Assembly (NCBI GenBank): GCA_937891875.1
Contig: CALATR010000452.1
Span: forward strand, 1-34,633
Length of the DNA stretch: 34,633 nucleotides
DNA from: an uncultured Pseudomonadota bacterium
GTDB taxonomy: Bacteria > Myxococcota_A > UBA796 > GCA-2862545
Reading direction: 5' to 3'
Part shown: piece by piece, positions 29,778 to 34,633 of the stretch
Position numbering within the stretch: the first letter of the stretch is position 1
Layout of the letters: each line of letters begins with the position of its first letter
Position numbers and translations under genes: made by a program
Notes under the pieces: model-generated
What the model saw: only the letters and a program-made list of their open reading frames with translations
Database searches by the model: none
Told to the model about the DNA's origin: nothing

Positions 29778-30005
29778 CCCTTGCAGCGCATTCTGAAACG
29801 CTTTGTGGCTCGGTACGTGAATGACGACGTACTCGTCGTGAGAACAACCCTATTGTTTCGGATTTCGTACCATGTCAGTACCCGGTGTTGTCAGCGTGCA
29901 ACCGACTGTCATCGCGAGGCGTAGGGGGTCGGAGAACCGGATCGGGGGTCGAGGGGGAGCGGGGAGAGGGGGGAGGACGTGGGTCCGGGGAGGGACGTGG
30001 CGCTG

Positions 30006-30401
30006 CTCGGCACAGAGGCTCAGAGGCACCGAGATCTGCGCAGAGGGGGGTGGGGTGGTTTGAACGTCTGTCTTCAACACGGAGGAGCGGAGGTCCGGAG
30101 GTCTGACGGAGGGGAGAGTGGCGGGCCCGTTGGTCAGCCGGATGGCCGGTCGAGAGGGCCTGTGGAGCCTGTTCCTCTCGGGGTCTCGTCCTCTTCTTGA
30201 TCGCCAGAGACGACGCCCTCGCGACCCGCCCCACCTCCGCGAGTCCTCGAGACCCCCAGCGCCGGAACGCCCTCCTGCGGAGCCACGCATCCCCGCTCCG
30301 TCAGAACTCCGGCCCTCAGCTCCTCCGTTGTGAAAGCCGGCCTTCGCCCAACCGACTCCCTCTCTGTGACCCCCTCTGTGCCTCTGCGCCTCTGTGCCGA
30401 G
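30006..30401. repeat. 396-bp inverted-repeat element, MITE-like, of the dispersed CACAGAGGC family
   Basis: Two 106-bp arms (30006-30111 and 30296-30401) are inverse, diverged copies flanking about 184 bp. Their outer ends read CTCGGCACAGAGGC(T/G)CAGAGGCAC on each strand; their inner ends read ACGGAGGAGC(G/T)GAGG and CCGGAG(G/T)TCTGACGGAG. The middle of each arm is more diverged. No transposase or convincing ORF lies inside. Frames crossing it give the 'TEAQRHRG/HNGGAE' peptides I recall as spurious proteins in many bacterial genomes. Together this points to a dispersed non-coding repeat able to fold into a very long hairpin. Target-site duplications could not be identified. It sits in a 955-bp gap, ending 46 bp before the -35 box of the DUF4856-imelysin promoter. 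Confidence 0.75.
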
Positions 30402-30446
30402 AGCTGCCGGCGCGTCGGGCGTGCAGGCGACGAGGACCGCCACGGG

Positions 30447-30475
30447 TTGACCGAGGCTCCCGTAGAGGCTAAAAC
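30447..30475 (+). promoter_or_regulatory. Sigma70-like promoter for the DUF4856-imelysin operon
   Basis: TTGACC (30447-30452; five of six to consensus), a 17-bp spacer, and TAAAAC (30470-30475; four of six) lie 35 bp upstream of the ATG at 30510. The expected transcription start near 30482 falls inside the adjacent dyad. This is the best promoter match seen in the window. Confidence 0.55.
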
Positions 30476-30479
30476 CCGT

Positions 30480-30500
30480 TGAAATCGGCTTTCATTTTCA
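30480..30500 (+). promoter_or_regulatory. Operator-like dyad at the transcription start (possible Fur-type site)
   Basis: TGAAATCG-GCTTT-CATTTTCA is an imperfect inverted repeat (six of eight arm positions pair). It overlaps the predicted transcription start and ends against the ribosome binding site AGGAGG. It is unusually AT-rich for this DNA. Its position is right for repression. A Fur-family regulator is suggested only because the genes downstream look iron-related; the match to the classical Fur box is poor. Confidence 0.35.
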
Positions 30501-30509
30501 GGAGGCTCC

Positions 30510-31892
30510 ATGCTTCGCGCCGCCCTCTGGGCGCTCTGCCTCGTCGCCTGCACCGGCGACTCCAGCGATGACACCGATCCCGGCACGGTTCCCGACCGCT
30601 ACGCCTTCGAGGGCCGCGACGGCGGCAGCTCGGTCGTGCACACGGGCCAGACCCTGCGCCACGTGCTCATCGACGACCTCGCCGACTATGTCGGGGGCTT
30701 GACCGCCCAGATCGACGGGGGCCGGGTGCCCCAGGCGGGCGAGGTCACGGCAGACTGCGAGTTCTACCTGGCGTTCGACGCCTCGGTCGGCGGCTCGGTC
30801 GAGCACGGCGTCGGGGCGGATCTGCCGATCGTGCAGGCCACCTACGGCGAGATCGGCGACGCGAACCTGTGGGGCAAGCTCGCCGGCAACGACGAGGTGG
30901 GGCAGCACGAAGACTGGTCGACCGCGTTCGTCGGCTTCCAGGCGGGGTCGCCGCAGGGGCTGGTGGAGTCCTGGCTCGCCGAGCTCGACGCGCTCGCGGT
31001 CGCCCGCGGCAATGGTGAGGTCGGGCAGACGCCGGACGGCGCGCCCATTCGGGAGGTCTACGTCACCGCCGACGGCCGCGACCTGAAGCAGCTGCTCGAG
31101 AAGTTCCTCCGGGCCGGGGTCGCGTTCAGCCAGGGCACCGACGACTACCTGGACGACGATCTCGACGGCAAGGGCCTGCTCGCGGATCACACCGCCCTCG
31201 AGGAGGGCGAGCCGTACACGGCACTCGAGCATCAGTGGGACGAGGGCTTCGGCTACTTCGGCGCCTCTGCCGACTTCGGCCAGCGGGCGACCGCGGACAT
31301 CGCCGAGACCCCGTGGCACGACACCGACGGGGACGGCAGCATCGACCTGCTCACCGAGGTGAGCTTCGGGCACAGCGGCAACGCGGCCAAGCGGGACAGC
31401 GGCGCGGTCAGCCCCACGACGTTCTCCGACGACGCGTTCTCGGCGTTCGTGGCGGGTCGTGCCCTGCTGGCCGACACGGACGGCGCCCTCGACGAGGACC
31501 AGCTCGCCACCCTGCGCGGGCACCGGGACGAGGCGGTCGCTGCGTGGGAGAAGGCGCTCGCTGCCACCGCGGTGCACTACGTCAACGAGGTCCTCGTCGA
31601 CCAGGGCCACATCGGCACGCCCGACTACGACTTCCACGACCACGCCAAGCACTGGTCGGAGCTCAAGGGCTTCGCGCTGGCCTTCCAGTTCAACCCGCGC
31701 TCGCCCATGTCCGACGCCGACTTCGCCCAGCTGCACCAGCTGATCGGCACCGCACCGGTGCTGTCGGACGCCAGCGAGGCGGAGCGGACCCAGCGCATGG
31801 ACGACCTGCGCGCGGCCCGGGACATCCTGGGCCAGACCTACGACTTCGAGGCGGCCAACCTGGGAGGCGACGATGGGACCGGCGGCTGGTAG
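30510..31892 (+). CDS. DUF4856 (imelysin-associated) lipoprotein (460 aa)
   Basis: The ATG at 30510 has AGGAGG with 5-nt spacing and opens MLRAALWALCLVAC, a lipoprotein signal with Cys14. The family is recognised by RYAFEGRDGGSSVVHTGQTL near the mature N-terminus, TALEHQWDEGFGYFGASADF in the middle and HWSELKGFALAFQFNPRSPM near the end. DUF4856 proteins are helical, are usually encoded with imelysin-like lipoproteins and TonB receptors, and are thought to act in iron uptake; the exact role is unproven. Here the next gene is an imelysin-family lipoprotein overlapping by 20 nt, and a TonB receptor gene follows convergently. The acidic segment HDTDGDGSIDLLTE resembles a calcium-binding loop. The operon has its own promoter and dyad. 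Confidence 0.92.
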   Translation: MLRAALWALCLVACTGDSSDDTDPGTVPDRYAFEGRDGGSSVVHTGQTLRHVLIDDLADYVGGLTAQIDGGRVPQAGEVTADCEFYLAFDASVGGSVEHGVGADLPIVQATYGEIGDANLWGKLAGNDEVGQHEDWSTAFVGFQAGSPQGLVESWLAELDALAVARGNGEVGQTPDGAPIREVYVTADGRDLKQLLEKFLRAGVAFSQGTDDYLDDDLDGKGLLADHTALEEGEPYTALEHQWDEGFGYFGASADFGQRATADIAETPWHDTDGDGSIDLLTEVSFGHSGNAAKRDSGAVSPTTFSDDAFSAFVAGRALLADTDGALDEDQLATLRGHRDEAVAAWEKALAATAVHYVNEVLVDQGHIGTPDYDFHDHAKHWSELKGFALAFQFNPRSPMSDADFAQLHQLIGTAPVLSDASEAERTQRMDDLRAARDILGQTYDFEAANLGGDDGTGGW

Positions 31893-33063
31893 GCGGGCGG
31901 CGTCCTGGGGACTGCTCGGCGGGCTCGCGGTCCTGGCGGCGGCCCAGCCGCTGGGCTGTGCGACCGAGCCGGCCCCGGAGGACGATCCGCGGGTGGCCGA
32001 GGTGCTCGCCGCGGTCGGCCCCGAGGTGGTGCTGCCGGCACTGGCTGCGGTCCACGAGGACGCGGTCGCGGCAGAGCAGGCGATGATCGCCTGGGAAGCG
32101 GCGATCGGCACCGAGGACGAGGCGGCCGAGAAGGCGCTCGCGGTGGAGGCGTTCCGCGCCGTGGTGCGCAGCTGGCAGGTGGTCGAGGTGATGCAGATCG
32201 GGCCGCTGGCCTCGTCGGCGACGGCCGTGGCGGGCGGCGACGGCCGCGATCGGATCTACTCGTGGCCGCTGACGAACCCGTGCCGGGTGGACCAGGAGAC
32301 CGGGCGGCAGGCGTACGCGGCCGACGGCTGGGCGGACGCCGCCCTGGTCAACGTGCTGGGCCTGGACGCGCTGGAGCACCTGCTGTTCGCGGGGCCGGAC
32401 AACGTCTGTCCCGGGCAGGTCGACATCAACGAGGACGGCCTGTGGGACGCGCTGGGTGAGGAGGGCGTGCGGCAGGCGCGCGCCGAGTACGCCGTGGTGC
32501 TGACCGGCGCCCTGGTCGCGGACCTGGAGGCCCAGCAGGCTGCGTGGGAGGCGTTTGGTCCCAAGCTCGCGGCGGCGGGGGACGGCAGCCCGTACGAGAC
32601 GCAGATCGACGGGTTGAACGCCGTGTTCGACGCCCTGTTCTACCTGGAGACCAGGTCGAAGGACCTCAAGCTGGCGGTGCCCCTGGGCCTGCGCGACTGC
32701 GCCGAGCCCGTCTGCCCGGAGGAGGTCGAGCACGTGCCCTCGGGCGAGAGCCTGGTGGCGCTGGAGGCCAACCTCGACGGCTTCGAGCAGCTCTTCACCG
32801 GCGGCGACGGCCCCGGGCTGGACGACCTGCTGCGCGAGCGGGGCCACACCGACCTCGCCGATCAGGTGCTCGCCGATCTGGACAACGCCCGGTCCGAGCT
32901 CGAGGCCCTCGGCGTGCCCGTGGACGCGGGCGTGGTCGACGATCCCGACCAGGCGCTGGCCGCCCACGACGCCATCAAGCAGATCGCCGATGACCTCAAG
33001 GGCGACATCGCGACCGTGCTGTCGATGCAGATCCCCGCAGAAGCCGCGGGGGATGCGGACTAG
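31873..33063 (+). CDS. Imelysin-family (peptidase M75-like) lipoprotein (396 aa)
   Basis: The ATG at 31873 lies inside the end of the DUF4856 gene (20-nt overlap), with GGGAGG 5 nt upstream, so translation is coupled. The N-terminus ASWGLLGGLAVLAAAQPLGC is a lipoprotein signal with Cys29. The helical body shows imelysin features: EAFRAVVRSWQVVEVMQIGP, IYSWPLTNPCRVD, and GLDALEHLLF at 163-172. The last corresponds to the GxHxxE motif of imelysins but has Asp165 instead of His, while Glu168 is retained. The imelysin family includes iron-regulated surface proteins such as IrpA and ICMP, hence the inferred role in binding or delivering iron. Peptidase activity is not expected on this evidence. 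The gene ends 24 bp from the stop of the convergent TonB receptor gene. Confidence 0.9.
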   Translation: MGPAAGRRAASWGLLGGLAVLAAAQPLGCATEPAPEDDPRVAEVLAAVGPEVVLPALAAVHEDAVAAEQAMIAWEAAIGTEDEAAEKALAVEAFRAVVRSWQVVEVMQIGPLASSATAVAGGDGRDRIYSWPLTNPCRVDQETGRQAYAADGWADAALVNVLGLDALEHLLFAGPDNVCPGQVDINEDGLWDALGEEGVRQARAEYAVVLTGALVADLEAQQAAWEAFGPKLAAAGDGSPYETQIDGLNAVFDALFYLETRSKDLKLAVPLGLRDCAEPVCPEEVEHVPSGESLVALEANLDGFEQLFTGGDGPGLDDLLRERGHTDLADQVLADLDNARSELEALGVPVDAGVVDDPDQALAAHDAIKQIADDLKGDIATVLSMQIPAEAAGDAD

Positions 33064-33064
33064 C

Positions 33065-33089
33065 AGGCGCTCGGCGAGGGCGCGCGCCT
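33065..33089. terminator. Inverted repeat between convergent genes
   Basis: AGGCGC (33065-33070) pairs with GCGCCT (33084-33089) in the 24-bp gap between the imelysin and TonB-receptor stops, and overlaps the latter's stop codon. With convergent genes this close, a bidirectional terminator is expected. The stem is short with a 13-nt loop and there is no T-tract. Confidence 0.32.
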
Positions 33090-34633
33090 ACAGCTCCGCC
33101 TTGATCCCGATCCAGAACGTCCGCCGTCCGACCGGCCGGGGCCCGAGGGGGCGCAGGGAGGCGACGGCGGTGGAGTTCAGCAGGTTCTGGGCGGTCGTGT
33201 AGACCTGCAGCTGGTCGAGGATGCGGACGCGGGCGCTGGCGTGCACCAGGGCGCGGCCGGCGACGTCGGGCTCGGTGAGGTCGCCGGCGGTGTCGAGCTG
33301 GCCGCTGACGGCCTCGACGGAGCCGTCCAGGCTGGCCCGGTAGTGGTTGATCCCGATGCGCCCGGTGCCCTGCCAGCGCGGCAGATAAGGCAGCTTGTCC
33401 CCCATCTCCACGGAGCCGAACTGGGGGAAGGCGGACTGGAAGGTGGTCAGGAAGGTCGCGTCGGTGAACGTCGCGGTCGCGCCCACGGGCAGGGTGAAGC
33501 CGCGGCCCAGATCGACGTCGTGGCTGGCTGCCGCCTCGACGCCCACGACCCGCACCTGTCCCGCGTTGAACTGGTCGCCCACCTGATCGTCGGTGCAGCC
33601 GGACGAGAACGTGCACTGGCCGGTGAGGTTGCGGTAGTCGCTGATGAAGCCGGTCAGCTCGCCGCGGGCCGAGCCCTGCTGGGCGCGCACGCCGATCTCG
33701 CCGTTCCAGGCGGTCTCGGGCTGGGCGTCCTGGGCACCCTCGGGGGCCACGGGGGAGAAGCCCCGGTAGGCACCGCCGAACACGGCCACGTGCTCGGACG
33801 GCTGGTAGCGCAGGCCCAGGCCGGGCAGGGGGTGCACGCGGATCTCGGGCTTGGTGGCGTCGACGATCCAGGTGCGGATGACCTCGGTGCGGAAGCCGGG
33901 CTCGACGTGGAAGTCGCCGAGCCCCAGGTCCCAGGCGGTGTGGGCGGCGAAGGCCAGGGCGTGGGCGGTGTCGTCGCGGGTCGTGACCCGGTCGGCGTCG
34001 GTCGCGACCAGGGCGCCGTCCTGCATGGCGTAGGTGTCGTAGGTGTGCAGCCGGTGCACGTCGTCGTAGTGCACCCGCAGGCCGACCTCGCCGCGCAGGG
34101 TGGGGCCGTCCCCATCCCGGGCGACGAAGCGGGCGAGTCCGCTGACTCCGCTGGCGACGAAGGACCGGTCGTTGTTGCCGATCAGCAGGTTCTCGTCGGG
34201 GGTGAGGGAGTCGGCCTGGCCGCGCAGGAGCGCCAGCCACGGGGCGTTCGCGCCGGCGTCGGGGCTGGTGAGGACCTCGTAGGCGTCGGTGCCACCGGCG
34301 AACGCGTTGAACTTGCGCCAGTCCCGGTGGAGCTGGTGACGGTAGGCCGTGACCCGCAGCTGCAGCTTGCCCGGGGTCGTGTGCAGGTACGACAGGGTCG
34401 CCTGGTTGCGGGTCCACTGCATGCGCGCCTCTGAGGTCGTGAGGTAGCGGCGCCAGGGGTTGTCGTCGTAGTCGTCGGGGTGCAGGCCCAGGTAGGTCGA
34501 GCGGGAGTCCTCGTGGGCGAGGCCGAGCTTGACCTCGAGCGCGTCGCGGCGGTCGGCGTCGTTGCGCAGGTAGAGGCGCCCCTTGGCCATCAGCTCGGTG
34601 CGGCGGGTGCCGACCGGCCCGCCGTGATCGGCC
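33088..34633 (-). CDS. FecA-like TonB-dependent outer-membrane receptor, partial (N-terminus beyond window)
   Basis: The frame stays open to the window edge (..DHGGPVGTRRTELMAKGRLY), so the track's ATG at 34590 is internal and the signal peptide, TonB box and plug lie outside. At least 514 residues of beta-barrel are visible. STYLGLHPDDYDDNPWRRYL followed by LQLRVTAYRHQLHRDWRKFN is the FecA / iron-dicitrate receptor pattern. Alternating amphipathic strands continue to the end (VGDQFNAGQVRVVGVEAAAS, RALVHASARVRILDQLQVYT, and RRTFWIGIKAEL at the C-terminus). It would import an iron chelate across the outer membrane with TonB energy; the actual ligand is not readable. The last residue is Leu rather than the common Phe. 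It is convergent with the DUF4856-imelysin operon, together forming an iron-uptake locus. Confidence 0.93.
   Translation of the reverse strand, partial: ADHGGPVGTRRTELMAKGRLYLRNDADRRDALEVKLGLAHEDSRSTYLGLHPDDYDDNPWRRYLTTSEARMQWTRNQATLSYLHTTPGKLQLRVTAYRHQLHRDWRKFNAFAGGTDAYEVLTSPDAGANAPWLALLRGQADSLTPDENLLIGNNDRSFVASGVSGLARFVARDGDGPTLRGEVGLRVHYDDVHRLHTYDTYAMQDGALVATDADRVTTRDDTAHALAFAAHTAWDLGLGDFHVEPGFRTEVIRTWIVDATKPEIRVHPLPGLGLRYQPSEHVAVFGGAYRGFSPVAPEGAQDAQPETAWNGEIGVRAQQGSARGELTGFISDYRNLTGQCTFSSGCTDDQVGDQFNAGQVRVVGVEAAASHDVDLGRGFTLPVGATATFTDATFLTTFQSAFPQFGSVEMGDKLPYLPRWQGTGRIGINHYRASLDGSVEAVSGQLDTAGDLTEPDVAGRALVHASARVRILDQLQVYTTAQNLLNSTAVASLRPLGPRPVGRRTFWIGIKAEL

Noticed and set aside
29850-30586. 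Overlapping ORFs of 60-200 aa in the non-coding gap, including 29850-30443 (minus)
   Set aside because: They lie within the inverted-repeat element and read as 'TEAQRHRG/HNGGAE' type spurious peptides. No ribosome binding site or domain.
1-34633. tRNA, rRNA, riboswitch, transposase, integrase
   Set aside because: I looked for conserved tRNA arm patterns, rRNA segments and mobile-element proteins on both strands and saw none. A covariance-model search would be needed to exclude small RNAs.

Overview
The window is GC-rich bacterial chromosome, about 70% G+C by eye, with GC-saturated third codon positions. It most likely comes from the Myxococcota (deltaproteobacterial predators and social bacteria) or a close relative. 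The taxonomic signals are MopE-type metal-binding repeats (DCDD..PGA..DxDCDG) in two proteins, two C-termini of MYXO-CTERM type (Cys/Gly patch, hydrophobic helix, Arg cluster), a PEGA-domain Ser/Thr kinase, a DUF1592/DUF1552 pair, and a very large share of lipoproteins. About 13 of 25 protein genes begin with a lipobox signal. I found no tRNA, rRNA, CRISPR array, transposase, integrase or phage structural gene.

Layout, left to right. (1) 77-3808: a lipoprotein of unknown function, a small XRE regulator, and divergently a large three-module peptidoglycan hydrolase (pesticin-like muramidase, SH3b, M15 peptidase) with no visible signal peptide. The divergent intergenic region holds a clean dyad and a hairpin over the hydrolase start. 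(2) 3839-9453: a lipoprotein divergent from a DUF1592-type CxxCH lipoprotein and its DUF1552 Tat partner, followed by a secreted DUF1444-like protein. (3) 9467-24395: twelve consecutive minus-strand genes, nearly all envelope proteins. They include a class C beta-lactamase-fold lipoprotein, a membrane-anchored protein, a MopE/FG-GAP lipoprotein, a PEGA Ser/Thr kinase translationally coupled to a periplasmic-binding-protein lipoprotein, a TPR membrane protein, an FG-GAP/MopE/MYXO-CTERM protein, a TSP3-repeat protein, an ASPM/SPD2/Hydin-type lipoprotein and a polytopic membrane protein. (4) 24674-26702: a compact metabolic operon pairing a PLP-dependent decarboxylase (cysteine-sulfinate decarboxylase type) with a cysteine dioxygenase, which together predict hypotaurine/taurine synthesis. 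(5) 26706-29554: a matrixin metalloprotease with a MYXO-CTERM tail and a lipoprotein, separated by strong tandem hairpins. (6) 29555-30509: a non-coding interval containing a 396-bp inverted-repeat (MITE-like) element of the dispersed 'CACAGAGGC' type. (7) 30447-34633: a promoter with an adjacent dyad drives a DUF4856 lipoprotein and an imelysin-family lipoprotein, convergent with a FecA-like TonB-dependent receptor that runs off the window. This looks like an iron acquisition locus.

The most interesting parts are the predicted taurine operon (with an apparent frameshift at its 5' end), the kinase coupled to a solute-binding lipoprotein without any ABC permease, the signal-less dual peptidoglycan hydrolase with its XRE regulator, the iron locus with promoter and operator-like dyad, and the inverted-repeat element. 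Most of the long opposite-strand ORFs in the track (up to about 1,200 aa) are shadows created by GC-biased codon use. All assignments are from reading the sequence; no database search was run.
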